A stretch of DNA of 64,000 nucleotides from NCBI RefSeq assembly GCF_016924145.1, contig NZ_JAFFZO010000014.1, positions 1 through 64,000 on the forward strand, given 5' to 3'. Below the pieces are notes generated by a model. It saw only the letters and a list, made by a program, of their open reading frames with translations. It was not told the DNA's origin and did no database searches. Source of the DNA: Amphritea pacifica (lineage in GTDB: Bacteria > Pseudomonadota > Gammaproteobacteria > Pseudomonadales > Balneatricaceae). The first letter of the stretch is position 1. The number at the start of each line of letters is the position of its first letter. Positions 41,892 to 51,910 of this stretch are shown piece by piece. The translations under genes were made by a program, and so were the position numbers.

Positions 41892-41915
41892 GAAAAGCCA
41901 CCACTCGGTGGCTTG
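41892..41915 (-). terminator. Terminator of SrmB-like helicase gene
   Basis: On the minus strand AAGCCACC, a 4-nt loop and GGTGGCTT are followed by further T residues. It lies about 36 bp past the helicase stop codon, between the converging MFS and helicase genes. Confidence 0.6.
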
Positions 41916-41950
41916 TGGATAGCGGCGGCCCGACGGGTCAGCTTAGCCTG

Positions 41951-43267
41951 CTATTCAGTCATTTTTCTGGGCGAAGGGCCCGCTTTGGGTCCACGACCTA
42001 CCCGTTTCTTCGGTGATTTTTTCTGCGAAGAGGCTTTTTTGGCGTTGGCTTTTGCAACCGTTTTTTTGTTTTTAACTTTAGGCTTCTTCGGTTTCGCTTT
42101 GCCGCTGCCTTTGCCTGGCTCTGGTTTTTTCGGTGCCAGGCCCGGGAAGGTGGTGCGGGGCAGTTTTTCGCCGATAAAGCGCTCGATCCGGCCCAGGTTT
42201 GCCCAGTCTAAGGGCTCAACAATCGACCAGACGGTACCTTTTGCGCCATCACGACCCGAGCGTCCACAGCGGTGGACATAACTGTCGGCTTTCAGTGGCA
42301 GGTAGAGGTTGATAACGTGGGTCAGATCCGGCAGGTCCAGCCCCCGCCCGACAACATCGGTGGCGATAATGATCTTGATCCGGCCGCGGCGCATCTCTTT
42401 GATCCGCTGGGTCCGCTCACTCTGACGCATATCACCGTGCAGTCCATAACAGAGCATACCAGCATTGCGGATGATGCTAACCCAGTGCTCCACCTGCTTG
42501 CGGCTGTTAACGAAGATAATCCCCTGTTTCAGCTGCGGTTGATGGATTAACGCTTTCAGGAGGTACTCTTTGTGTTGTTCGTTGTCAGCCCGATAGACAA
42601 ACTGTTCGATATTCTCAGGTATATGGCGGGGCTGATCGACTGCGATCACCTGGGAATCTTCATTCAACAGGTCCGCCGCAAACTGCTGGATTTTTTCACC
42701 CTCAAGGGTGGCGGAAAACATCAATGTCTGACGCTGCAGGGGCAGTACATCGGCGATCTGCTTAATCTCATTGATAAAGCCCAGGTCCAGCATCCGGTCG
42801 GCTTCATCGATAATCAGCATCTCTACCAGGGACAGGTCGAGCCACTCCTGTGCGTTCAGCTCCAGCAGTCGTCCCGGTGTGGCGATCATAATATCGATCG
42901 GTTCAGCCAGCATGCTCTTTTGCATACCAAAAGGGACACCGCCGACGATCAGGCAGCTTTTAATGCGATTATGCTGAGTCTGAAGTTCGATCACCTGATA
43001 GATCTGTTTTGCCAGTTCCCGGGTCGGAGCCAGAATCAATATCTGTGGCGCGCTGCTGTGGTCAGGATCTTTGTCGAATACTTTCTGCAGAGCTGGCAGC
43101 ACAAAGGCCAGGGTTTTGCCTGTTCCGGTGGGGGCGGATGCCAGCAGATCGAAGCCCTCCATGGCCACAGGGATAGCCTGTTGCTGGATCGGGCGGGGGC
43201 TGAGAAAGTTGTTGTCAGCCAGTGGGCCCAGAATTTCCAGATCCAGATTTAGGTCGATAAAGAACAT
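41951..43267 (-). CDS. DEAD-box RNA helicase, SrmB-like
   Basis: A 438-residue ATP-dependent RNA helicase. Motifs: Q (RPIQQQAIP), I (SAPTGTGKT), Ia (APTRELA), II (IIDEADRML), III (SATLEG), V (ATDVVGRGLD) and VI (HRCGRSGRDG; the common HRIGRTGR is altered). The SAPTGTGKT and YRADNEQHK segments favour SrmB, which acts in 50S ribosome assembly. The last 75 residues are extremely Lys-rich, an RNA-binding tail. It is divergent from rapA. Confidence 0.87.
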   Translation of the reverse strand: MFFIDLNLDLEILGPLADNNFLSPRPIQQQAIPVAMEGFDLLASAPTGTGKTLAFVLPALQKVFDKDPDHSSAPQILILAPTRELAKQIYQVIELQTQHNRIKSCLIVGGVPFGMQKSMLAEPIDIMIATPGRLLELNAQEWLDLSLVEMLIIDEADRMLDLGFINEIKQIADVLPLQRQTLMFSATLEGEKIQQFAADLLNEDSQVIAVDQPRHIPENIEQFVYRADNEQHKEYLLKALIHQPQLKQGIIFVNSRKQVEHWVSIIRNAGMLCYGLHGDMRQSERTQRIKEMRRGRIKIIIATDVVGRGLDLPDLTHVINLYLPLKADSYVHRCGRSGRDGAKGTVWSIVEPLDWANLGRIERFIGEKLPRTTFPGLAPKKPEPGKGSGKAKPKKPKVKNKKTVAKANAKKASSQKKSPKKRVGRGPKAGPSPRKMTE

Positions 43268-43531
43268 CGAAGATTACTCACAGGTTTAAAGGCGCAAGCA
43301 TACATTATTTTTGCCAGTGCGGATATTTCAGCACGCCTGGTTTGGTCTGTTTATAGCGATGATTGCGTTAATATTTTCCTATATTAGCCGCTGAGAGTGA
43401 TTGCGCCTTGAGGTACTCCGCCACAACGCCTATCATTCCGCGCTGACCGGTTACTTCCGGCGATTAATTTGATTATCGTCTATAGTGTTTCACGGTGTTG
43501 TTTATATCGTTTCCTGTTTGAGAGCTGTCTT

Positions 43532-46405
43532 TTGTCTGAATTTATTCCCGGCCAACGCTGGATCAGTAATACCGAATCAAATCTGGGGCTGGGGTTGGTA
43601 ACCAGCGTATCTAACCGCCGCGTTGAAATTCTGTTTCCTGCCGTTGAAGAGGAGCGTACTTACGCTATCGATAACGCGCCGCTGAGCCGTGTGGTCTATC
43701 CGGTGGGTGAACAGGTGCGCAATGCCGCAGGTCTTAAGGTCACCATTACCGCCCAGCAGGAACTGAATGGCTATATGGTCTATCAGGTGGAGAATGCCGA
43801 AGGTGAGGTGCTGGTGCTGGAGGAGCGAGATCTCGACAGTGCGGTGCATTTCAGTAAGCCTCACGACCGACTGTTTGCCGGTCAGGTGGATAAGATCAGT
43901 CAGTTTAAGTTGCGGGTAGAAACGCTCAAAAATCAGTTTGCCCACCTGCAATCTGAAAGTTATGGTCTGCTGGGGCCACGGGTGCAGCTGTTGCCTCACC
44001 AACTCTATATTGCCCATCAGGTGTCCCGCCGGTTTGCTCCGCGGGTATTACTGGCAGATGAGGTGGGTCTGGGTAAAACCATCGAAGCAGGGCTTATCCT
44101 GCATCAGCAGCTGATCAGCGGTAAGGCGTCCCGGGCGCTGATTGTGGTGCCCGACAGTCTGGTACATCAGTGGCTGGTGGAGATGCTGCGCCGCTTTAAT
44201 CTGCGTTTTACTATTCTTGATGAGCTGCGCTGTGAAGCATTGGAGCTTTCGGACGAGGGCGTTAACCCGTTCGAAACCGCACAGCTGGTGCTGTGTAACT
44301 TATCCTTCCTCAAGTCCAGCCCGGACCGTCTGGTACAGGCGCTGGATGCTGGCTGGGATATGCTGGTGGTGGATGAAGCGCACCATCTGGTCTGGTCCGA
44401 AGAGGAGTCCAGTCCGGAATATATCTGTATTGAAGCGCTGGCCCGTGAAGTCAAAGGGTTACTGCTGTTAACCGCTACGCCGGAACAGTTGGGGGTTGAT
44501 AGTCACTTTGCCCGGTTGCGTCTGCTGGACCCGGATCGGTATTACAGTCTGCAACAGTTCCGCGCAGAAGAGGAGGGCTATCAGCCGGTGAGTAAGCTGG
44601 TGGCCCGGTTGCTGGATGAAGATGCCCGTGAGCAACTGAAAGATGCCCCTGAGGTGTTTACTCAACTGGGCAGCTATCTGGGGGACGAGGTCGCTCAGCA
44701 GCTGCAGGATGAGCTGGAAAATGACTCTCTTGATCAGGCAATTCAGGATGCGGTGGCCAGTCTGCTCGATCATCACGGCACCGGTCGGGTGCTGTTCCGC
44801 AATACCCGTGATGGTGTCAGTGGTTTCCCCCAGCGGGTATTGCATAGTTATCCGTTGCCGGAACCCGAGTTCTATCTTGAAAGTGAACAGCAACTGCTGG
44901 CTCAGGCTGATCTGGAAGAGCGACTGCATCCCGAGCTGATTCTGGCGGACCGCTGGCTGGAAGCCGATCCCCGGGTCGGGTGGCTGGTGGACTGGCTGAA
45001 ACAGAATCGTGACCAGAAAGCGCTGGTGATCTGTGCCTATGCAGACACAGCGAAATCACTGGAAGAACATCTGCGCCTGTATGAAGGGATTCGTTCATCG
45101 GTGTTCCATGAGGGGATGAGCCTGGTTAACCGAGACCGTGCCGCCGCCTATTTTGCTGATGAAGATGAGAGCGCTCAGGTGCTGATCTGCTCTGAGATTG
45201 GCAGTGAGGGGCGTAACTTCCAGTTTGCCAGTCATCTGATTCTGTTCGATCTGCCGCTGAACCCCGATCTGCTGGAGCAGCGCATCGGCCGCCTTGACCG
45301 GATTGGTCAGCGCAATGATGTTCAGATCCATGTGCCCCATTATGAGTTCAGTGCACAGGCTATTCTGCTGGACTGGTTCCACCGCGGCCTGAACTGCTTT
45401 GAACGGGCCTGCCCGGTAGGCCAGGTATTGTTCGATCAGTTCCTGGATCAGTTGATTCCGGCGCTGTTTGAGGAGTATGACGAAGCTAACAACGAGCAAC
45501 TGATCAGCAGTACCCGTGTTGCAGCGGATCGTTTGCTGGAACAGCTGCAACAGGGGCGTGACCAGTTACTGGAACTGAACTCCTGTAACCCGGTGAAAGC
45601 CGCTGCTATTGCCGAAAGCATGGAGGTGACCGGTAACAGTATCGAACTGAGCAGCTATATGGAGCGGATGTTTGATCAGTTTGGTGTTGAACAGCAGGTG
45701 CATAGCAGCCAGAGTATTATTCTCAGCCCGGGCGATCATATGCATCATGAAAGCCTGCCGGGTCTGCCTGCCGATGGTATGACTGCCACCTACAGCCGGG
45801 CGCTGGCGTTGGGGCGGGAGGATATCCAGTTCCTTACCTGGGAACACCCGCTGGTGATGGGCACAATGGATATTGTTGTGAATGGTGACTTTGGCAATAC
45901 GGCGGTCTGCTCGATTAAGCTACCGCCGCTGAAACCCGGTACGCTGTTGCTGGAAGCGATCTTTACGCTGCACTGTGCTGCTCCGAAACAGCTTCAGGTA
46001 CAGCGCTATCTGCCCCAGACCCTGAGCCGTATCGTTGTTGATACCAATGGCACAGATCTCAGCGCGATACTGACCGAGACCCATATCAACAACCTGGCAG
46101 AACGGGTGGGGCGGCGACAGGCGGTGGATATTGTCAAGCATACCCGCAGTGAGATCGGTCAGATGGTGGAGCGTGTTGAAGCGATTGCTGACACTCAACA
46201 ACCGGCAATGCTGACGCAAGCCACTGAGAATGTTGCCCGGTTGCTGGGCGCAGAGCAGGAACGGCTTAGCGCACTGGCTGCGGTGAATCCGAATATTCGT
46301 CAGGAAGAGATCGATTTTCTGGCGCATACCCGGGCAGAACTGGAACACCACCTGCAGAGCGCTTCGCTGAAACTGGATGCGATCCGGGTCATTGTCGCGA
46401 CCTGA
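43532..46405 (+). CDS. rapA: RNA polymerase-associated helicase-like protein RapA
   Basis: A 957-residue Swi2/Snf2 ATPase that binds RNA polymerase and promotes its recycling. The N-terminal Tudor-like part (FIPGQRWISNTESNLGLG) is followed by Walker A ADEVGLGKTIEAG, Walker B VVDEAHHLVW, the LLTATPEQLG motif, the C-terminal helicase lobe (HEGMSLVNRDRAAAYFA, CSEIGSEGRNFQFASHL, QRIGRLDRIGQ) and the RapA-specific C-terminal domain. TTG 43532 matches the E. coli start position; the ATT-proximal extension from 43469 lacks homology. Length is close to E. coli RapA (968). Confidence 0.93.
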   Translation: MSEFIPGQRWISNTESNLGLGLVTSVSNRRVEILFPAVEEERTYAIDNAPLSRVVYPVGEQVRNAAGLKVTITAQQELNGYMVYQVENAEGEVLVLEERDLDSAVHFSKPHDRLFAGQVDKISQFKLRVETLKNQFAHLQSESYGLLGPRVQLLPHQLYIAHQVSRRFAPRVLLADEVGLGKTIEAGLILHQQLISGKASRALIVVPDSLVHQWLVEMLRRFNLRFTILDELRCEALELSDEGVNPFETAQLVLCNLSFLKSSPDRLVQALDAGWDMLVVDEAHHLVWSEEESSPEYICIEALAREVKGLLLLTATPEQLGVDSHFARLRLLDPDRYYSLQQFRAEEEGYQPVSKLVARLLDEDAREQLKDAPEVFTQLGSYLGDEVAQQLQDELENDSLDQAIQDAVASLLDHHGTGRVLFRNTRDGVSGFPQRVLHSYPLPEPEFYLESEQQLLAQADLEERLHPELILADRWLEADPRVGWLVDWLKQNRDQKALVICAYADTAKSLEEHLRLYEGIRSSVFHEGMSLVNRDRAAAYFADEDESAQVLICSEIGSEGRNFQFASHLILFDLPLNPDLLEQRIGRLDRIGQRNDVQIHVPHYEFSAQAILLDWFHRGLNCFERACPVGQVLFDQFLDQLIPALFEEYDEANNEQLISSTRVAADRLLEQLQQGRDQLLELNSCNPVKAAAIAESMEVTGNSIELSSYMERMFDQFGVEQQVHSSQSIILSPGDHMHHESLPGLPADGMTATYSRALALGREDIQFLTWEHPLVMGTMDIVVNGDFGNTAVCSIKLPPLKPGTLLLEAIFTLHCAAPKQLQVQRYLPQTLSRIVVDTNGTDLSAILTETHINNLAERVGRRQAVDIVKHTRSEIGQMVERVEAIADTQQPAMLTQATENVARLLGAEQERLSALAAVNPNIRQEEIDFLAHTRAELEHHLQSASLKLDAIRVIVAT

Positions 46406-46461
46406 TCTCTGTTATTATGGCCAGCTATATTCCGATGAATTCAGTATAACCGGAGCAGACT

Positions 46462-47793
46462 TTGTCTAACGCGGAAAACTTTACCGATCTGGGGCTTGAC
46501 CCCCGGCTTAGCACTATCCTTGCGCATCAGGGGATCACCGAGCCGACTGAGATCCAGGCCCAGGCTGTGCCGACGGCGATCACCGGACATGACCTGATCG
46601 CGTCATCCAAGACCGGCTCCGGTAAAACCCTGGCCTATCTGTTGCCAACTATGCAACGTTTGATGCGCCAGAAGGCCCTTAGTAAAAAGGACCCCAGGGC
46701 ACTGATTCTGGCCCCGACCCGGGAGCTGGCCAAGCAGGTCTACGGGCAATTGCGTAGTCTGATCAGCGGCTCCCCGTTCAAGGTGGCGCTGGTGCTGGGG
46801 GGAGAAAACTTCAACGATCAGGCTAAAGCGCTGGCGAAAAATCCTCATGTGGTGGTGGCAACTCCCGGACGACTGGTCAACCATCTGGATGAACGCTCTC
46901 TGTTTCTTGATGGTCTGGAGCTATTGATTCTCGATGAAGCGGACCGGATGCTGGATCTGGGATTTGCCGATCAGCTGAACCGGATTAATCAGACTGCCAG
47001 TCATCGTCTGCGGCAGACGCTGATGTTTTCCGCAACACTTGAGCATGCTGAAGTAAACAGCATGGCTAAGACTTTGCTGAAAGCGCCGAAACGGATCGCG
47101 ATCGGCGCGGCCAATGCAGAACACGCGGATATTGAAAAGCGCTTTTATCTCACCGACCATCTGGATCATAAACAGGCAGTGTTGGAGCGAATTCTCGACA
47201 CTGAAACCTACCAGCAGGTGATTATCTTTACCGCCACCCGGGCTGATACGGAGCGACTGTCTCTGTTGCTGTCGGGCAGGGGACTGAAAACTGCCGCTCT
47301 CAGTGGTGAGATGAGCCAGAGCGATCGTAATAAGATCATGGACAGTTTCAGCCGCGGCCAGCAGCAGGTGCTGATTACCACCGATGTCGCGTCCCGGGGG
47401 CTGGATCTGCTACAGGTGTCGCTGGTGGTGAACTTTGATATGCCTAAACAGGCAGAAGAGTATGTGCACCGTATTGGCCGTACCGGTCGGGCCGGAGCCA
47501 AAGGTCTGGCTGTCTCACTGATCGGTCCGAAAGACTGGGACGCTTTCAAGCGGGTTGAAAGTTTCCTGCAACAGTCGGTTAACTTCAGCGAGCTGGAGGG
47601 CTTAACGGCAAGCTTTAAAGGGATAAAAGAGGCCGCTGCAGCAAAACCTGCCAGGCAGCAACAGAAAGCGGCTGCGGCACGACCCAAACGGGTTGTTAAA
47701 GCGCCTCAGGACCGTAAAAACCGCCGCGCTGCTAATCGACAGATTGTCTCCGACGATGGTATGGCGCCGCTGAAAAAACGAAAAACAGATTAA
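46462..47793 (+). CDS. DEAD-box RNA helicase
   Basis: A 443-residue helicase with Q (TEIQAQAVP), I (SSKTGSGKT), Ia (APTRELA), II (ILDEADRML), III (SATLE), V (TTDVASRGLD) and VI (HRIGRTGRAG) motifs, and a short basic C-terminal tail (residues 395-443). The start is TTG at 46462, as for rapA just upstream; the gap is 56 bp, so the two may be cotranscribed. The subgroup (RhlE- or SrmB-like) cannot be fixed by eye. A role in ribosome assembly or RNA decay is inferred. Confidence 0.88.
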   Translation: MSNAENFTDLGLDPRLSTILAHQGITEPTEIQAQAVPTAITGHDLIASSKTGSGKTLAYLLPTMQRLMRQKALSKKDPRALILAPTRELAKQVYGQLRSLISGSPFKVALVLGGENFNDQAKALAKNPHVVVATPGRLVNHLDERSLFLDGLELLILDEADRMLDLGFADQLNRINQTASHRLRQTLMFSATLEHAEVNSMAKTLLKAPKRIAIGAANAEHADIEKRFYLTDHLDHKQAVLERILDTETYQQVIIFTATRADTERLSLLLSGRGLKTAALSGEMSQSDRNKIMDSFSRGQQQVLITTDVASRGLDLLQVSLVVNFDMPKQAEEYVHRIGRTGRAGAKGLAVSLIGPKDWDAFKRVESFLQQSVNFSELEGLTASFKGIKEAAAAKPARQQQKAAAARPKRVVKAPQDRKNRRAANRQIVSDDGMAPLKKRKTD

Positions 47794-47809
47794 GCCAGGC
47801 GGTCTTTAG

Positions 47810-47838
47810 AAAACCAGCCCTTCAGTGCTGGTTTTTTT
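47810..47838 (+). terminator. Rho-independent terminator after helicase
   Basis: AAACCAGC (47811-47818) pairs with GCTGGTTT (47827-47834) across an 8-nt loop, followed by a T run. It lies 17 bp after the helicase stop. Confidence 0.85.
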
Positions 47839-48032
47839 CCGTCCGGAATAACCGGAATAATACCCTGAAAATCCGCCTGCTTTTCTGCTTCAGCGAATGT
47901 CCTGACCTGAACACCGTCTTTTCTGCTACTACAGTTCCCGAACTGTACCTCTCAAAGTGATGACAGAGCGCTTTGTAATACGTCGAACACCCTTAGTACT
48001 ATAGAGTTATAACTTAGTGGGAGGGGACCCAG

Positions 48033-48338
48033 ATGAAAAAAACAGGTGGTATTGTATTGGCTTTGTGTGCAATGGCATTCTCCGTGCCTGTCGTTCATGC
48101 AGGCGGGGCCGAGGTGTTTCAGGCCTGTGTTGAGTGTCATGGTGCATCCGCTGAAAAATCGGCTATGGGGAAATCTCAGGTGATTCAGGGGTGGTCTTCA
48201 AGCCAGATTGTTGATGCGCTGAATGGCTATAAAGCGGGGACCTATGGCGGTCCGCTGAAAGCGTTGATGAAAGTTCAGGTTGATAAACTCGATGCGGCCG
48301 CGATTCAGGATGTTGCGGAGCATATTTCCGGGCTGTAA
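48033..48338 (+). CDS. Small c-type cytochrome (class I)
   Basis: A 101-residue periplasmic protein with a signal peptide (MKKTGGIVLALCAMAFSVPVVHA-GG). The haem motif CVECH is near residue 33, with a likely distal Met in LKALMKVQVDKL. The C-terminal helix DAAAIQDVAEHISGL is typical of cytochrome c553/c5-like proteins. It probably carries electrons to a terminal oxidase. The gene stands alone with its own terminator at 48400. Confidence 0.87.
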   Translation: MKKTGGIVLALCAMAFSVPVVHAGGAEVFQACVECHGASAEKSAMGKSQVIQGWSSSQIVDALNGYKAGTYGGPLKALMKVQVDKLDAAAIQDVAEHISGL

Positions 48339-48399
48339 GTGCGGCGGTGTTTTATAACCTGATTGAAGGTTTGTGTTTGCGCTTATATTTAAAACCTGT

Positions 48400-48425
48400 A
48401 AAAGCCGGCCAGAAAGCTGGCTTTT
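48400..48425 (+). terminator. Terminator after cytochrome c gene
   Basis: AAAAGCC(GG)C pairs with GC(TG)GCTTTT, an 11-bp imperfect stem with a short loop ending in TTTT, 62 bp after the cytochrome stop. The rest of 48339-48647 shows no gene. Confidence 0.65.
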
Positions 48426-48647
48426 AATGTATATATCCTCCTGAAAATGCCCACTATTCGGCAAATAGATCTATGCTAAAGCGAAGGGAAGCAATTAGAG
48501 TCGATAAAATCTATCCTGATCCCGATGTGGCTAAACGGGAATTTAACCGTTGAGTATTAAGCTATTGAGTATTAAATGATGGTCTTCACCTGACTCATAC
48601 AGAGTGTCAGGTTACAGGTTGGAACGCTTTTGCTGTTGGAGATATGG

Positions 48648-51600
48648 ATGTTCAGAATAGCCCCCTGGCTAGTGTTATTTATCAGTCTGGCTATGAGCCT
48701 GGTTCAAAGCGTATGGGGTTCAGCGTACGCGGCTGAATCTTCTCAGCAATCAGTTACACCGGACTTTTCCTGGCGAGATGATAACCTGAGTGCCGCAGAG
48801 ATCGCCTGGCTGCAGCAGCACCCACAGCTAAAACTCGGTATCGATCGCACATTTGCCCCCTACGAATGGGTCGATAATAACGGCCACTATACTGGCATAT
48901 CAGCCGATTATTTTGCCCTGCTGGAACAGCGTCTTGGTGTTTCGTTTGTGCCCGTCACGGATAAACACTCCTGGAGTGAGGTGTTAAACGCCGCCCGCAA
49001 CGGGGAGTTTGATCTGATGTCCTGTATGGTAAAAACGGCAGAGCGGGAGGTATATCTTGATTTTAGCCAACCCTACCTTTCCAGCACAGCCGTGATTATC
49101 AGTGAGCAATCTAAAGGGTATATCGGAACACTGGACAAGCTGAAGGGTAAACGGGTTGCGATCCATAAGGGGCACTTTACCAATGAGTTGCTGCGGCGTG
49201 ATTACCCAGAGATCACTATTATCAATCCGGCCACTATTCAGGGTGCGCTCAGAATGGTTGCAGAGGGGGAGGCTGTTGCTTTTGTGGGGGATGCGACAGC
49301 TGCCGGGTTTGTGATGAAGCAGGAGGGGATACTTAATCTGAGCTTTTCTGGCCACACGGACTATCAGAGTGATTTCCGCATCGGGGTCTATCGTGGCAAT
49401 CCAATCCTGTCAGGGATTATTGAGAAAGCGCTGAATAGCATTACTGAGAGCGAACGCAATCAGATCTTTGAGCACTGGGCAGGTCTGACAGTATCCCAGA
49501 ATGGCATTGCGGTGGAAAAAATACTCAAAGTCAGCGGCCTGGTTTTGTTGGTATTGCTGTTTATTCTCTACTGGAACTTCCGTTTGTATCGCTCTGAAGA
49601 GGCCCATCGCAAGAGTGAAAAACGGTTTAAAAACCTCGTCGATACGACCAACGGTATTGTCTGGGAAGCGGATTATGATACCTATACCTACACCTATATC
49701 AGTGACAATGTTGCCAGGGTGTTAGGTTATCCAATCGACACCTGGTTTAAACCCAATTTCTGGAAAGACCATATCCATCCTGATGATCGGGCGTGGGCGA
49801 TTCGCTTCTGCGACGAAGCGGTCGCTGATCAGCGGGATCATGAGCTGGAGTATCGTTTTTTGACCGCAAGTGGCGCCATTGTCTGGCTACGGGATATGGT
49901 CAATGTGGTGGCTGAAGATGGAAAACCCCGCTGGCTTCGCGGGTTGATGCTGGATATCACCGATCAGAAGATGGCCGATATGCTGATACGTCAGAGTGAA
50001 AGTCGTTTCCGCGAACTGATTGAGAGCCTCCCGGCCATCGCAGTACAGGGGTATGACGAAAACCGCAGGGTGATCTACTGGAATGATGCCAGTGAAACGC
50101 TTTATGGTTATACCCGGGAAGAGGCGCTGGGTCAGCCTCTTGAGTCGTTAATTATCCCTCAGGCGATGCGTGAGACGGTGATTCAGCTACATCATGACTG
50201 GCTGGAAAAGGGGCAGGAGATCCCCGCTTCTGAATTGGAGTTGCAACATAAAGATGGCAGTCTGGTACCGGTGTTCTCCAGCCATGTCATGCTACGCTCT
50301 GAAAATGACAGGCAGGAGATGTACTGTATCGATGTCAATCTGATCGAACAGAAACGTGCCCGGGCAGAACTGACCCGTATGGCGCATTACGATTCTCTGA
50401 CCCATCTTCCCAACCGGCGTACGTTTACAGATCGCCTGTTACAGATGATGAAAAAAGCTGACCGTGACGGCGAGCAGGTCGCCGTGATGATGATCGATCT
50501 GGACCGCTTCAAAGAGGTGAATGACACCCTCGGACACGACTATGGTGACCTTTTATTGCAGGGGGCTGCCAAACGGCTGCTCTCCTGTGTGCGGGAAACC
50601 GATACGGTTGCCCGTTTAGGGGGCGATGAGTTTCTGGTGATTCTGGGCAATATTGATGATCTGTCTGTGATTGAGCGGGTAGCCGGAAATATATTACGGC
50701 AGTTGGGTGAGCCTTTTATTCTTAAGGATAGTCGCTCTTTTGTGTCGGCGAGTATCGGTATTGCGCTTTACCCCAGTGATGCGATGACCCTGGAAGCACT
50801 GATGAAAAATGCTGACCAGGCGATGTATGCTGCCAAGGAGGAGGGGCGCAATCGATTCCACTATTTCACCCCCGAAATGGAGGCGGCGGCCCAGCGGCGC
50901 CGGCGTTTGTTGAATGAGTTGCGTGAAGCGATCGACCGGCAGCAGTTCGCGGTCTATTACCAGCCGGTCATCGATCTGCAAAATGGCCGTGTCGTCAAGG
51001 CGGAAGCGTTGCTGAGATGGAATCATCCCAGGGGACAGGTTTCACCGCTGGACTTTATTCCGTTAGCGGAAGAGACCGGTCTGATTGTGGATATTGGCAA
51101 CTGGGTGTTTGCTGAAGTGGTGCGTCAACTGACGATCTGGCAGGCGCGGTTCAATACCGAGCTGCAGGTGAGTGTGAATACTTCACCGGTGCAATATCAG
51201 GATGACAATTGCAGCAAACCCAACTGGTTTGGTCATATCCTCACGCACAATGGTGCGGCCAATCTGTGTGTCGAGATTACCGAAAGTTTGCTGATGGAGG
51301 CGGGCAGTGGTGTGGCAGATAAGCTGCTGCAGTTTCGTGATCAGGGGATCGAAGTGGCGCTTGATGATTTCGGTACCGGGTATTCCTCACTCTCCTACCT
51401 GAAGCAGTTTCATATCGACTATCTGAAAATTGATCAGAGTTTTGTCTCTCATCTGACCCCAGGGTCTCAGGATCTGGTGCTGTGTGAAGCGATTATCGTT
51501 ATGGCGCATACCCTGGGTATTAAAGTTATTGCTGAAGGTGTGGAAACGCCAGAACAGAAACAGATGTTACTGGATATTGGCTGTGATTTTGGCCAGGGAT

Positions 51601-51680
51601 ATCTGTTTGGCCGACCCGTGCCTGCCAGTGAGTTTTCAGCCCGATGGCTAGAATCTCAGGTGATCAATGAGGTTGAGTGA
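48648..51680 (+). CDS. Periplasmic-binding/PAS/GGDEF/EAL c-di-GMP signalling protein
   Basis: A 1010-residue membrane protein. It has a signal/TM segment (1-30), an SBP_bac_3-like periplasmic domain (50-270; LKLGIDRTFAPYEWVDNNGHYTG), a TM helix (about 295-312), two PAS domains (325-440 and 450-570), GGDEF (575-735) and EAL (750-1000). Both catalytic motifs are intact: ARLGGDEFLVIL and KAEALLRW, plus DDFGTGYSSLSYL. The inhibitory I-site RETD lies five residues before GGDEF. ATG 48648 with GGAG is preferred. Probably an amino-acid-like ligand controls c-di-GMP turnover. Confidence 0.9.
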   Translation: MFRIAPWLVLFISLAMSLVQSVWGSAYAAESSQQSVTPDFSWRDDNLSAAEIAWLQQHPQLKLGIDRTFAPYEWVDNNGHYTGISADYFALLEQRLGVSFVPVTDKHSWSEVLNAARNGEFDLMSCMVKTAEREVYLDFSQPYLSSTAVIISEQSKGYIGTLDKLKGKRVAIHKGHFTNELLRRDYPEITIINPATIQGALRMVAEGEAVAFVGDATAAGFVMKQEGILNLSFSGHTDYQSDFRIGVYRGNPILSGIIEKALNSITESERNQIFEHWAGLTVSQNGIAVEKILKVSGLVLLVLLFILYWNFRLYRSEEAHRKSEKRFKNLVDTTNGIVWEADYDTYTYTYISDNVARVLGYPIDTWFKPNFWKDHIHPDDRAWAIRFCDEAVADQRDHELEYRFLTASGAIVWLRDMVNVVAEDGKPRWLRGLMLDITDQKMADMLIRQSESRFRELIESLPAIAVQGYDENRRVIYWNDASETLYGYTREEALGQPLESLIIPQAMRETVIQLHHDWLEKGQEIPASELELQHKDGSLVPVFSSHVMLRSENDRQEMYCIDVNLIEQKRARAELTRMAHYDSLTHLPNRRTFTDRLLQMMKKADRDGEQVAVMMIDLDRFKEVNDTLGHDYGDLLLQGAAKRLLSCVRETDTVARLGGDEFLVILGNIDDLSVIERVAGNILRQLGEPFILKDSRSFVSASIGIALYPSDAMTLEALMKNADQAMYAAKEEGRNRFHYFTPEMEAAAQRRRRLLNELREAIDRQQFAVYYQPVIDLQNGRVVKAEALLRWNHPRGQVSPLDFIPLAEETGLIVDIGNWVFAEVVRQLTIWQARFNTELQVSVNTSPVQYQDDNCSKPNWFGHILTHNGAANLCVEITESLLMEAGSGVADKLLQFRDQGIEVALDDFGTGYSSLSYLKQFHIDYLKIDQSFVSHLTPGSQDLVLCEAIIVMAHTLGIKVIAEGVETPEQKQMLLDIGCDFGQGYLFGRPVPASEFSARWLESQVINEVE

Positions 51681-51910
51681 GGGGGAAGAAGTTTACCAAC
51701 GTTGCCGCTCCGGCGTGTTATTCCGTTAGTTCATTCAAGTATCGCCTGCTTTAATCCCGTCGTCCTGCCCTCTCATTCAGGCTTTATATCCTGCGTGCTA
51801 CAGGTGATTTTGTTCATATTCTTCACTTTATTTTCCCGATGGATAACTATCAAGTGATTCACTGTTAACTATTGTTACTAATTTTGGCGGCAGGGGGTAT
51901 GTGCGAATTT

